Origin: Cherax quadricarinatus
Lineage: Eukaryota; Arthropoda; Malacostraca; Decapoda; Parastacidae
Length of the DNA: 64,000 bases
NCBI RefSeq assembly: GCF_038502225.1
Contig: NC_091312.1
Location: forward strand, 27,405,190-27,469,189
Reading direction: 5' to 3'
The stretch's first letter is position 1; each line of letters opens with the position of its first letter. Of this stretch, positions 1 through 10,386 are shown piece by piece. The notes beneath the pieces were generated by a model that worked only from the letters and a program-made list of their open reading frames with translations, searched no databases and was not told the DNA's origin. A program made the translations under genes and the position numbers.

Positions 1-566
1 ATGCTGGCGTGGTATGGTAACTAGCACTTAAAAACTGGAACATGCGGGCGTGGTATGGTAACTAGCACTTAAAAACTGGAACATGCGGGTGTGACACAGT
101 AACTAGCACTTAAAAACTGGAACATGCGGGTGTGGCACAGTAACTAGCACTTAAAAACTGGAACATGCGGGTGTGGCACAGTAACTAGCACTTAAAAACT
201 GGAACATGTGGGCGTGGTATGGTAACTAGCACTTAAAAACTGGAACATACGGGTGTGGCACAGTAACTAGCACTTAAAAACTGGAACACGCTGGCGTGGT
301 ATGGTAACTAGCACTTAAAAACTGGAACATGCGGGCGTGGTATGGTAACTAGCACTTAAAAACTGGAACATGCGGGCGTGGTATGGTAACTAGCACTTAA
401 AAACTGGAACATGCGGGTGTGGCACAGTAACTAGCACTTAAAAACTGGAACATGCTGGCGTGGTATGGTAACTAGCACTTAAAAACTAGAACATGCGGGC
501 GTGGCACGGTAACTAGCACATAAAAACTGGAACATGCGGGTGTGGTATGGTAACTAGCACTTAAAA
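1..566. repeat. 41-bp tandem satellite, about 14 copies, open at left edge
   Basis: A 41-bp unit containing ACTAGCACTTAAAAACTGGA repeats without gaps from the first base. Units differ mainly in the stretch before it: a tggtatggta type and a tggcacagta type are interspersed. The array begins outside the window, so its true length is unknown. No frame stays open across it. Confidence 0.97.
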
Positions 567-1669
567 AGACGCAGTTAATGTAGAAAAAAAAGTTCGAAAA
601 TATGCAACAAAATGAATTTTAGTTAAGAAATAAAATAACGTGAAGGAATATGAGAACCTAAACAAAACCTTCTTAGTCCCAACACTAGAAAGAACAAAAA
701 GCTATTCTTGTATATTGCAAAAGAAGACAGTATAGATTAGACATTTGAAATTATTTTTCAAGAGCTATTAAAAAATCATAAATTTCACGATTTTTTTTTT
801 ACCGAAGATTTGCTACAACGAGCAAAAGCTCTGTTCTCTTGCCTACAAATGCAGATTTTGTCACCTACAGCGCATCGTGATGAGGAATTCAAGACAAAAC
901 CCATTGGAAATTGTAGGGCCTTTCAACCATTAGCTGCAGGGGTAACTGCCAATAGATTCATCGTTATCCACAGATGAACAGATAAGAGATACTCAGACCC
1001 CATAATCCAGTTTGCAGTGCTGATCAAGAAAATTTAGAAATACAATAGAATGGAACAAATTTGAAAAGACCAATTGTCTTAGAAAAATTAGAAGCAAGCA
1101 GAAGAACAAGGAATGAACATATTGCGAAAGCAGAAGCAAACACTGCAACATGCAAGTCCACAGCCACATTAGAAGATAACAATCGAAGGTCAAGCAATGA
1201 GACATTAAAAAAAAAAGAAGGGGACCAACTAGTAGTGAATTGTAAGGAGTATTGCAAAACAGTTAAGAAAATGTTGCAGTTTTCACAAGAGGATCGCAGT
1301 GCCAGAACCGGGAAAGAAAAGGAAACATAATATAGAACTAGTAAAATGTAAACAACACCTAAGGTGGTTTTTATGACGAAGGTTCATATAAACACAACTG
1401 TACAAAAAACTGGATGAATATATATAACTGAAGGTTAAGTTCAGGGTAATCCTTACCCCATATTCTTATCTTTAATGGGCTGTTTTAGTTGTTTCATTAC
1501 CATTTAATACTATTTATAAAGTTACTTTACACCCATCTCTCAGTTTCATCATCTTGCAGTTGTAAGAGTTAAAATTCTAATGACACAAGCATTATTTTTC
1601 ATTGTGTTCAAGCTGGTCACTATTTTAGATTCTGTTAAAGTCCCATACAAGAGTCGAGGAGGTGACTCT
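567..1669. other. No identifiable gene; AT-rich sequence
   Basis: I recognise nothing here. An 89-codon plus-strand reading frame at 1061-1330 encodes a Lys/Glu-rich hydrophilic peptide with no motif I know. A LINE ORF1 or transposase fragment is possible but unsupported. Confidence 0.5.
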
Positions 1670-1722
1670 CGAAGTCGTAATGACACGATTGCAAACCATA
1701 CCACGGGCGGGTTTGAACTCGA
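1670..1722 (-). mobile_element. Fragment of a tRNA-derived SINE-like repeat
   Basis: The plus strand carries a gggtttgaactcg block, the reverse complement of a pol III B-box-like sequence (cgagttcaaaccc). It is followed upstream by 'accacgggcggg' and 'gacacgattgcaaac', a combination I recall from decapod SINE-like repeats. The rest of the tRNA-like head is missing, so this is a truncated relic. Confidence 0.35.
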
Positions 1723-2490
1723 ATAGGTAATTGAGAGAGAGCTTCATCGTAGGTTCAAATCCAGTTACTGAAGTGAAAAGAACATTGACTAATGATACCT
1801 AGGAACCCATACGAAGAAAATAAAACTGAAGGTAAGATAAAACTGTGCTTTTAAGTCTCATACAGAAGCCGTCTTCAGCAGACTTAAAGAGTATGAGAAA
1901 CAGATATTATACAGACACCTGAAGATGAATTAGACACCTATGCAACACCTGTTTAATTTTACTTGTAGAAGTTAAGATACCCAGACTCTGCACATGTCTT
2001 AATTCTTCATCTTGTCGGTATTAAATACCACTGATAATACAAGTTAGACGAAGGAACTCCTCTATAATAAGGCTAGACGATGTTTATGAGTTCAGAGCTT
2101 TCGCCCAGTTAAAATATTTAAGGGGACAATGAGGGCCTCAGTATGAGGACGAAATATCCAATGCTCACCTTACCTGTTCCGGTAACATTAGCATCACAAT
2201 CCAATGGTAGAAATCTAAGTAAATTAGACATCAGGTTTGTTGCCTTTTGGGAATGTAGAAAAATAATTTATTATAAAGCCGTGCTTGTGCTGAGGATACA
2301 TGATGCTGAGGAAGTACCATTGTAGCGCACTGAGGCTCTTGTGAGAGATAATGACCTGTATAAGGAGAAATACTCACGTATGAAATGAATTTTAGATAGG
2401 TGGGAGATCAGTGTAGCCAGTCATATACTGCAACCATGACAGTCATTCTGAAGATTTTTATTTGTCATTTAGAACGGAGTAAAGACAATC

Positions 2491-2495
<5 letters not shown>
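1723..2495. other. No gene; weak relic of the stem-loop repeat family
   Basis: Around 1968-2030 the text 'gatacccagactctgcacatgtct ... cttgtcggtatt' resembles the tail of the stem-loop repeat family seen at 3.9 kb and 31.85 kb, but without the hairpin and GAAAC part. Nothing else is identifiable. Confidence 0.4.

Positions 2496-2572
<77 letters not shown>
2496..2572. repeat. (GA)n microsatellite
   Basis: Uninterrupted GA dinucleotides over about 77 bases, passing directly into a GAGT array. Confidence 0.98.
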
Positions 2573-2576
<4 letters not shown>

Positions 2577-2642
2577 GTGAGTGAGTGAGTGAGTGAGTGA
2601 GTGAGTGAGTGAGTGAGTGAGCGAGTGAGTGAGTGAATGAGT
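2573..2642. repeat. (GAGT)n microsatellite
   Basis: Tetranucleotide array continuous with the preceding GA array, with one GCGA variant near 2621. It probably arose from a point change in the GA array that then expanded. Confidence 0.97.
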
Positions 2643-2865
2643 TCATCTAAGGACAGTACTGCTAGGGAGAAGTGGCAGTGAGGGAAGAACGAGAAACAAC
2701 AACATACGGACGAGCCCGAGCAGCCACACCCAAACCTAACACAGACTGATTTTAAAACCAAGACTTGTTTACACACATAAATTTTCACACGCAACATATG
2801 TTAATGCGCACTTGCCTGTGCAACATACAGCATTTACCTATATTCTTATCTATCTGTAACACAGG

Positions 2866-2868
<3 letters not shown>

Positions 2869-2953
<85 letters not shown>
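2869..2953. repeat. (TA)n microsatellite
   Basis: About 85 bases of pure alternating TA, then imperfect TA to about 2970. Confidence 0.98.
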
Positions 2954-2956
<3 letters not shown>

Positions 2957-3499
2957 TATATATATTTATATACCATGTCAGTGTAAAGTGCATAATATAT
3001 GAATGCATGACATGTATATTCATATAAATGAATTACTTCTCAATAATACAGTGTTCTTAAAGTTTTTATATCGACGTACTGATGTTTTTTACCATGTGAC
3101 CACAATGCCTGCATAGTGCCTTTTATTAGCACTGTGCCAGTCTACTCAGTGGCCAGTTGAGCTTAGGTGTGAGACTAGTGCATCAACAACTTGCGCAATT
3201 GCAATAAACATTAAACATTTTCCTAAATCTGTCTTCACTCGTAGAAAAGTTTTTCCCGTGTTGTGTCCCTTGTGTCGGTGACCAGTTGTAAACATCTCTG
3301 CATTAACACATGGATCCAAGAACACTGATATGCTGTGTGTGCTCTAACAATACGCTGGTAAATCCCCCCCCCCCTTCCTTCCATTCGATCTTGACCACAA
3401 TAATGACCCTCGTGTAATCGATAGGCTTTAAATCCCTCTAATAAATCGACCTAAACAGGCCGAACTTTGCTTCGTCTGCACACTAAGATGTTTATATCA
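2954..3499. other. No gene; unassigned sequence
   Basis: Contains a poly-C run near 3364. Near 3414 the string 'cgtgtaatcgatag' recurs at about 5753, showing that a dispersed repeat is shared by the two places. I cannot classify it. Confidence 0.4.
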
Positions 3500-3935
3500 G
3501 TAGCATATAATACCGATCACTTGATAAAAACAACTGCAACACTGGGAATCTTTATTGTCGATAGGTTTGTGCTTGCGCTGCAAGCTTTAGCAATCGTATA
3601 CAAAGAGGAGTCACACTGCTGGAGACATCAGCGTTGGTAAAAGACACAATGGAGACGTAGCTTGATTTAATCAGTTGATCACCTTAGGTCCAAGGTGATC
3701 AGTCATTTAGAGACTGATCATCTTGCACCTAGGGTGATAAACTGATTACATTAAACTACCTACTTTATATACTTCGTTTTCCACCAACGCTGTTGTCTCC
3801 AGGTGTGTGATTCTTCTCTGTATTCGACTGATGAAACCTGCAGCGCAGGCGAAACGTTTCTTCTATGAAGTTTCCCAGTGTTGCGCATGTGTCTTATTTA
3901 TCAACTTGTCGATATTGTATGCAATTTATAACATG
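3500..3935. mobile_element. Inverted (divergent) pair of stem-loop repeat ends
   Basis: The left arm (about 3500-3695) and right arm (about 3700-3935) are imperfect reverse complements. Left 'caacactgggaa' answers right 'ttcccagtgttg'. Left 'gagacatcagcgttgg' answers right 'ccaacgctgttgtctc'. 'gtgatcagtc' at 3693-3702 opposes 'gactgatcat' at 3711-3720 around a small central loop. The right arm carries CTGATGA, a CCTGC/GCAGG hairpin and GAAACG, then 'cttgtcgatattgtat'. The layout fits paired termini of a Penelope-like or foldback element. Family assignment is inference. Confidence 0.6.
3828..3856 (+). ncRNA. Hammerhead-ribozyme-like core (candidate)
   Basis: CTGATGA (3828-3834) is followed by a CCTGC-agc-GCAGG hairpin and GAAACG (from 3851). 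This is the order of the hammerhead core: CUGANGA, stem II, GAAA. Two unpaired A's precede the hairpin and one C follows it, where a canonical stem II would start directly. I could not identify a convincing stem I plus cleavage triplet, so this is at best a degenerate or incomplete motif. Confidence 0.3.
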
Positions 3936-3960
3936 ATCAGGTTGAAAAATTAGACACAGT

Positions 3961-4650
3961 AACATCTGTGCATTGTTTCCCCACATGAGAACTTTCAAAA
4001 CGAGAGATGCCAAGCCCATGATGATCCTTTTCAAATCACTTGTTCTCTCTAGGCTGGAATACTGCTGTACATTAACATCTCCATACAAAGCAGGTGAAAT
4101 CGCAGATCTAGAGAGTGTACAGAGATCCTTTACTGCACGTATAAGTTCTGTCAAGCACCTTAACTACTGGGAACGCTTGGAAGCACTTGACTTGTACTCG
4201 TTGGAACGCAGGAGGGAGAGATATATCATAATCTACACTTGGAAAATCTTGGAAGGAATGGTCCCAAATCTGCACACAGAAATCACTCCCTACGAAAGTA
4301 AAAGACTGGGCAGGCGATGCAAAATGCCGCCAATAAAAAGTAGGGGCGCCATTGGTACACTAAGAGAAAACACCATAAGTGTCCGGGGCCCAAAACTGTT
4401 CAACAGCCTCCCATCAAGCATTAGGGGAATTGCCAATAAACCCCTGGCTGCCTTCAAGAGAGAGCTGGACAGATACCTAAAATCAGTGCCGGATCAGCCG
4501 GGCTGTGGCTCGTACGTCGGACTGCGTGCGGCCAGCAGTAACAGCCTAGTTGATCAGGCCCTGATCCATCGGGAGGCCTGGTCATGGACCGGGCCGCGGG
4601 GGCGTTGATCCCCGGAATAACCTCCAGGTAACCTCCAGGTGGTGACTCCG
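3961..4650 (+). pseudogene. 5'-truncated CR1/Jockey-like LINE, C-terminal reverse transcriptase part
   Basis: An open frame (3973-4608, about 211 codons) encodes the C-terminal end of a non-LTR retrotransposon polymerase. Typical features are 'LVLSRLEYCC' near residue 23, an aromatic/basic 'RRRERYIIIYTWKILEG' block near residue 76, and the hallmark 'VRGPKLFNSLPSSIRG' near residue 137. The catalytic reverse transcriptase core and endonuclease are absent, as expected from incomplete reverse transcription. Downstream, 'ggtaacctccaggt' duplications mark the element's 3' end. Related copies lie at about 5.8, 24.7 and 44.7 kb. The open frame in such a short fragment suggests a fairly young copy. 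Confidence 0.85.
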
Positions 4651-4721
4651 CCTACCACTGCTCCACAGGGCCTAGGGGAGGTGGAGTTCAGCCGGTACAC
4701 TTGTCTGGGACCACCACCTGA

Positions 4722-5078
4722 TTGGTGAAGATTTTGCAGCAGAAATCGAACATTTACCATTAGTACACAAAGCAAATTTTGGAAAACCAGAACTGAAACC
4801 TTTAGAATTGTTAGATTTACTAACAAACTACAAACTTTGTGAGATAATTCCAAATGTTTGTTAGTTTGAGAATACCGTTGACAATTCCAGCTACAGTAGC
4901 GTCAGCAAAAAGATCTTTTAGAAAACTCAAGCATATCAAAAACTTTTTAAGGTCTGCTATGTGTCAAACCCGACTTGTTGGTTTAGCAAGAGAAATTTAT
5001 TTTGTTAGTGTTATTAGAAATTTTCTAGAAAAAAAAACAGAAAAGCTTATTGCACTAAGTAGTCTAAGTAAATGTTAA
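4722..5078 (+). pseudogene. hAT transposase C-terminal relic, frameshifted
   Basis: Two adjoining plus-strand frames encode a hAT dimerisation-like region. The first (about 4728-4862) reads '...EIEHLPLVHKANF... LLDLLTNYKLCEIIPNV' and ends at a TAG. The second (4854-5078) reads '...LRIPLTIPATVASAKRSFRKLKHIKNFLR', matching the family hallmark in which 'P.T.A..ERSFS.LK.IK..LRS' precedes the C-terminus. The overlap of frames near 4855 indicates an indel. The N-terminal DNA-binding and catalytic parts are absent. A possible 3' end of the element, with 'gaccctgcagtg', lies near 5330. The copy is non-functional. Confidence 0.75.
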
Positions 5079-5424
5079 AATTTTAAGAATTTATTTTACT
5101 TATTAAACATTTAAAAATTTAGGCACTTGTAGAGTTATAGGTCAACAAAAATTTTCAAAATCTATAAGGTATATGTATAAAGTATATGTTATCTGGTTAT
5201 TTTGCTGCGCAGGAAAGTTTACCAGTGATTTTATTGAATTTCAATTTTTCAATTTTGAGAGAAGCTTCAGCCCGCCCTCAGGGGCTCCAAAGCAGTCTTG
5301 TTCCGCCTTGCAAAATTTCTCTTGGAGACCCTGCAGTGCTCCACCTCATCTGTCTGCGGTATATAAGCCACATCTTTGCTAATATGCTGCACTTTAATCA
5401 AGAATGATGGAATGAACACATCGT

Positions 5425-5690
5425 TTCCAGTCTGAGGGACTGATTACCTCACACTCCTCTTCATCTTCCACCGTTTCTCTGTGTTGGACTGAAGAAGCCA
5501 CTGGTTGGCGAAACATTTCCAGAATAAAGATAGCCAAGTATTGCTTTATTGTCTTATATATCAATATGTGTATCTTTATTTTGTAGACATTTATGCAGTG
5601 GCTTTACCAATACAGGGACATAAAAGGAAGACTGTAGAAGAGGAGGTAATCAGTTCCTCAGTCACACGAGTGTATATCTTTTTGCATATA
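5425..5690. mobile_element. Inverted (convergent) pair of stem-loop repeat ends
   Basis: The plus-oriented arm (5425-5530) reads 'gggactgattacctc ... ggactgaagaagcc ... ggcgaaacatttcc ... aataaaga'. The opposite arm (about 5570-5690) reads back 'tctttattttgtagacattt ... gtggctttaccaata ... gaggtaatcagttcctc'. Both arms belong to the same family as the pair at 3.5-3.9 kb, here facing each other. In the plus arm CTGAAGA (5490-5496), a GCCA/TGGC hairpin and GAAAC (5511-5515) are intact. The minus arm has lost the GAAAC part. Confidence 0.6.
5490..5516 (+). ncRNA. Hammerhead-like core (candidate)
   Basis: CTGAAGA, one extra A, a GCCA-ctggt-TGGC hairpin, then GAAAC. Position 7 of the hammerhead core (CUGANGA) is variable, so CTGAAGA is compatible. 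The extra A before stem II is atypical. The cleavage-site strand was not located. Confidence 0.3.
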
Positions 5691-5774
5691 TATCGGGAGT
5701 TTACTTCAATCCCTTTCTATTATTAAATAATTCCTGTCTGCTAGCGTACAGTCGTGTAATCGATAGACTTGAAA

Positions 5775-5975
5775 ATCCAGCAGATCCCTAACTGTCCTCA
5801 AGAGAAACTTGATTAATTCCTCAAAACAAGTTCCTGATCAGCAGTGTTGTGGTGCCTATAGTGAGAACCAACACCTTCTCTGATAAAACTATTGTCACAA
5901 AGGCTTCATCTGGGATCGACCGACAGGAGCGATGACCCCCTAACCATCTTCAGATAACCTTCAGGTTTCTCGTCG
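5775..5975 (+). pseudogene. 3' end of a CR1/Jockey-like LINE
   Basis: Translation near 5795 gives 'LKRNLINSSKQVPDQ', and the DNA 'aagttcctgatcag' is shared with the copy at 45.39 kb. It ends in 'tcagataaccttcagg', the degenerate version of the 3' tail duplications seen at 4.63 and 45.8 kb. It is too short to encode anything. Confidence 0.6.
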
Positions 5976-8655
5976 GAGCCAGACGCTAAAACTAATTGGT
6001 ATGTCTTTTTACTAATGAATTCACCATTTGCTTCACCTCTTCAGTATCAAGGTTGGTCTGAGTGTACAATGAAAATTAAGTGACCAGAATTAAAAAGCAA
6101 TATTGTCTACATATCTCTTAAAAATAATATTTGAATCTATAATTTAGGGGCATGGATTAAATTGAATAGCCGTATTTCTGATGAGTTGCAGGATACATAT
6201 GTTTATGTAAATGTAGTCACTGTAGTGCATCGTACAGTGGCCAGACCAAGTAGCAACTAATGATGAGAGCTGCAGAGCATGCAGTTCGGTCATTTGGAAC
6301 AAGGCATCCATTGTCCTGACTACCTCCCTCGGTTATTAGAGATCATAGCCAGGCTACTAGCCATCCTATATATAACGCTACCTTCTCAGTTTTATCCAGC
6401 ACAGGATATATACACTGAAGTGTATATCTCTGGGTACATATGCATTGAGAGTTTGTTTTCATCCCTGTGTTAAGATTAATGTAGTCTTGATGTTATGGCA
6501 CAGATGAACTGCATCCTTAATGATCCAAGTGCAGTTGATAGGCCTTAAACCTAAAAAAATGTTTTATCCAGACTTTATACACAGAAGTGCATATCTCAGT
6601 ACTGTGGTGAATGAGACATTTGTGCAACACTTGTGCAACACTTGTGCAACACTTGGGTATCTTCCTTTCACCTCTGTACATCATTCTCAATTATTCTAAT
6701 TTTATAAGTTTTTTTTTACCAAGTGTTCTCGTGTCCTGCTTCTTGGCGATTCGTCCTTTACTTTTTGCAGGTCATCATATGTATTGACTCCGATGAAATA
6801 TCTCGTAAAATCCCTTCCAGTCCAATGTACAGTGTCCCCATGTTTCAGAAAAAAAATCATTGTATTTATCGTCTTTGGCCTACCAGCAAAGGCAGCTTTC
6901 ATTACTTCTCCAGTCCTATGTCAGTAATTAGTTCCCCATTTTGTAATCTCATTTCTTATTAAATTCTTCAGTTTCCTTTTCCATTTACATTCCCACCAGG
7001 CACTCGAAACTTAGTGATTTTCCATAGTTTATTTCAACTATATCATATCCATTTTGTGTTAGAACTAAATCAAATATCAGTGTTTAACTCCCATTCTCAC
7101 TCTTGTTGTTGGCTCAGAAAATTCATTACTACAGTACAACTTTCATAAATTTTGTTCTCCATGTTTCAGGTCCTCCACGGGAGACCAGATTAAATTTTTC
7201 CACTAAAATTAATATTATTTTGATTAAAAAACAGCATTGATTTAAAGTAAAATTGCCTAATCTTATAGACTTTAATAATCTTTTAACATTAACTTTAAAA
7301 AATAGTTTCCTAAGTCAGTCTTCTTATTATAACAGAAATCTTCTCTCTTTGCCATTGTTTGCAATATGTAAATCATAACCCTGTTAGTTTAATCATATTC
7401 CTCCCTTGGCCTCCTATTGTTTGGTAGTAAATTATATATTTTCGACAGTACTACTACTACTACTACCTCCTTCGTTGTCTTTCTGTTCTTACTATGTGGT
7501 ATTCTTCTGAGAATATTGCACAATATTATTATACCGGAGAGTCTCGTCCCCATAATAACTGCAGTACTATGTCAGGGTTTTTCTCTCCTATTCTTTCTTC
7601 CATTCCTTCACTTTGTTGATCATTCATCTACATTCGACTATCACACTCTGAGTCTTGTATCACTTGTTATTTTCTGGGTATACTGTTGTCTTATACCACT
7701 GCTGGGGCTATTGGAAAGAGTCTTCCAGGAATTTTGAGGCACTTTTTTGACTCTTCCCCCTTCTCGTCAGTTCATCCCTTTCACGATGGGTGATCTGTTC
7801 CCTGTTCTTTCCTCGTCTTCCTTCTTTTACTTTTCAGTGTCTCCTTTCTGCCTTTTGTTCCTCTTCTGTCCACTCTTCCTTGGCATAGAATTAATCTAAG
7901 TTGCAAAATATCCTCAATTTCATATTTTTCTCATAACCATATTTTTCCGTTTCTTTCCCTTTAAACAGATCATTAAATTACCCTGTCTTCTATCTACCTA
8001 TGCTTCTATCCTTAATAAAACACGTCTTGCTTGTCTCACTGTAGTTCCTCATCCATCGGGACTGTTTTTACTTCCCTCTGCCTTCGTATTTTCCTCTATT
8101 TCTTGTACCTGATGCAACACAAGCACCATAATAGCTCTGTACCTTGTGTTGCCCCCCATCTTCACGTATCATCAAGGTCTTTTGCCATTTCAGCCTTCTT
8201 CCCCTGACTTGTTGGTTGTTTACATTCTTCACTCGATTCATGTCCTTTTCCTCTCCCTGGCTTATCTCTGGCTGCTTCATTACTTAGCCAATATACTTCC
8301 TGCCTTGGCAGCCTGACTTCATTACTTGGCACCTTGACTTCATTTACAAGGTCCTTCTTTCTTCTCCTTGCATGTTTCTAGTTTGCTTTAATTTTTGCCA
8401 TTAGTTTTCTCTCTCTTTGTTTCTTTTAAAGTTACTGAATTCCCTCTCAATCTTTCTCTCTTACTCTTCAACTATCCTTTTCCTTACATTATCAAAGCTA
8501 CTGTTATTTCACTGTATTTTCACATACAAAGAACACAGAGATTTTCCTGGCAAGTAATTCTTTGGTTCCAGCGAGCGTGAAACCTCAGCGAAAAAATGAC
8601 ATCAACCCAGAGTCGTGTATTCACTTATATGTTGTTGCAGTGGTAGCGTAACAGT
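5976..8655. other. Long stretch without identifiable genes
   Basis: AT- and T-rich sequence. At 6619-6654 an 11-bp unit (tgtgcaacact) repeats three to four times and runs into 'tgggtatctt', resembling the stem-loop family tail. Frames at 7417-7737 (plus, hydrophobic) and 8068-8280 (minus, basic) have no motif I recognise and look like chance frames. Pyrimidine-rich blocks dominate 7740-8400. Confidence 0.5.
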
Positions 8656-9320
8656 TTCTGGCCCTTCCTCTCAACTTGTGGCTTACCAAATTCACTCTTA
8701 GTTCGTGGGCCCTATCGTACCTGTTCTTAAAACTATGTAAGGAGTCTCTGCCTCCACCATTTCTTCGTCGAGGTCATTCCACTTCCCTACCACACTGAGA
8801 CTGTGTCTTTAACTTCCAGCTGTTTCCCCTAGTACTTGTTTCCCGCCTCTCATATGGCCGGTCCTTGTCTCCCCTATCTGTATATAGCATCATGTCTTCC
8901 CTTATAGTTCTGTCCTCCAGCGTCGTTAAATTCAATTTCTTAAGCCTTTCCTCGTAGCTCATCCCCTTAACTCTATAACTACTTTCGTTGCATACATCTG
9001 CGCTTTCTACTGTTTCTTAACAAATTTCCTCAGGTATGGGTTCCATTCTGGTACTGCATACTCCAAGATGGGCCTGACGTATATTGTATAAAGCATTTGG
9101 AATGACTCTTTCTTGAGATTCATGTGTACCGCTCTCAGATTTGCTAGGCGAGCATTGGTTGCTGAGGTTATTCGGTTGATGTGAGCCTCTGGCACAGCGT
9201 AGGCACTATGCTCACCCCTCGGTCTTTCTGTCTGAATGAGTTCTGCAGCCTGTCACACGAATCTGTACTCCGTGTCCAGTCTTCTGACCCCTTCTTCATA
9301 ACCTTGCATTTACTGGGGTT
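8656..9320 (-). pseudogene. LINE (CR1/Jockey-like) C-terminal relic, minus strand
   Basis: Read from about 9320 down, the minus strand encodes fragments in shifting frames: 'NPSKCKVMKKG', then 'PEAHINRITSATNARLANLR...LYTIYVRPILEYAVPEWNPYL' (9195-9010), then 'MSYEERLKKLNLTTLEDR' (8962 down). The same order occurs in the copy at 34.6-35.3 kb. Several frameshifts and stops separate the pieces. The active-site portion would lie upstream, where a TG array now adjoins the relic. Confidence 0.8.
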
Positions 9321-9321
9321 T

Positions 9322-9362
9322 GAGTGTGTGCGCGCGTGTGTGCGCGCGCGTGCGAGCGCATA

Positions 9363-9398
<36 letters not shown>

Positions 9399-9399
9399 A
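9322..9399. repeat. (TG)n microsatellite with CG interruptions
   Basis: GTGTG/GCGCG mixture over about 80 bases abutting the LINE relic. Confidence 0.95.
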
Positions 9400-9544
9400 G
9401 CTGTGTACATACATAAATCACCACAACATGTGACCTCAGTCATGTAGAAAGACCAGTAGGGAATCAAGACAACTGTCCAAGAATTTCGACCTTGATCAGT
9501 CGCTTCAGCGACAAAAAAAAAAAAAAAGATCGATTGGAACATTT

Positions 9545-9804
9545 AAAGGACTGATCACAGAACTCCGTATGACGTCACTCAGTATATTGCCAAGTAGAGC
9601 ACAGGCTAAATATATTCTCCAGTCAAAGGGAAGTGTTACTAGTGTCTCCATCGTATTAAACTACAACCTAATCAATTCACTATTGAACATGGTTTGTTAG
9701 TTTTCTTTTTTTTGTTTGATCAAAACAGTGAAGCCTCGTATCAAAATACCTATTCTAGGTGGAGCGAATTTAGTCGCGCCTTCCTTGGGAAAGCCAGCCA
9801 CCTG
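9545..9804. other. No identifiable feature
   Basis: Unassigned sequence between the LINE/TG block and the 26-bp array. Confidence 0.4.
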
Positions 9805-10386
9805 TGAGAGGTGGACCAGGCTGGTGTTATGACTCACTGGACCAGGCTGGTGTTGTGACTAACTGGACTAGGCTGGTGTTATGACTCACTGGACTAGGCT
9901 GGTGTTATGACTCACTGGACCAGGCTGGTGTTATGACTCACTGGACCAGGCTGGTATTATGACTCACTGGACAAGGCTGGTGTTATGACTCACTGGACCA
10001 GGCTGGTGTTGTGACTCACTGGACCAGGCTGGTGTTATGACTCACTGGACCAGGCTGGTGTTATGACTCACTGGACCAGGCTGGTGTTGTGACTCACTGG
10101 ACCAGACTGGTGTTATGACTCACTGGATCAGGCTGGTGTTATGACTCACTGGACCAGGCTGGTGTTATGACTCACTGGACCAGGCTGGTGTTGTGACTCA
10201 CTGAACCAGGCTGGTGTTGTGACTAACTGGACTAGGCTGGTGTTATGACTCACTGGACTAGGCTGGTGTTATGACTCACTGGACCAGGCTGGTGTTATGA
10301 CTCACTGGATCAGGCTGGTGTTATGACTCACTGGACCAGGCTGGTGTTATGACTCACTGGACCAGGCTAGCGTCATCACTCACTGA
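9805..10386. repeat. 26-bp minisatellite, about 22 copies
   Basis: A unit built on GGACCAGGCTGGTGTTATGA plus ctcact repeats with single-base variants (ttatg/ttgtg, actagg/accagg). CCAG...CTGG inside the unit gives each copy a small inverted repeat. The block 'tgtgactaactggactagg' occurs near the start and again near 10220, suggesting an internal duplication of a multi-unit segment. Confidence 0.96.

Noticed and set aside
1..566. CRISPR-like array
   Set aside because: Units are contiguous with no unique spacers, and the context is animal nuclear DNA.
1061..1330. Hydrophilic 89-codon frame as a gene
   Set aside because: No homology that I recognise and no splice or promoter context; left as unassigned.
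2765..2986. IYIYIY, THTHTH, VCVCVC and LSLSLS frames here and in all other dinucleotide arrays
   Set aside because: Translations of TA, CA, TG and GA microsatellites.
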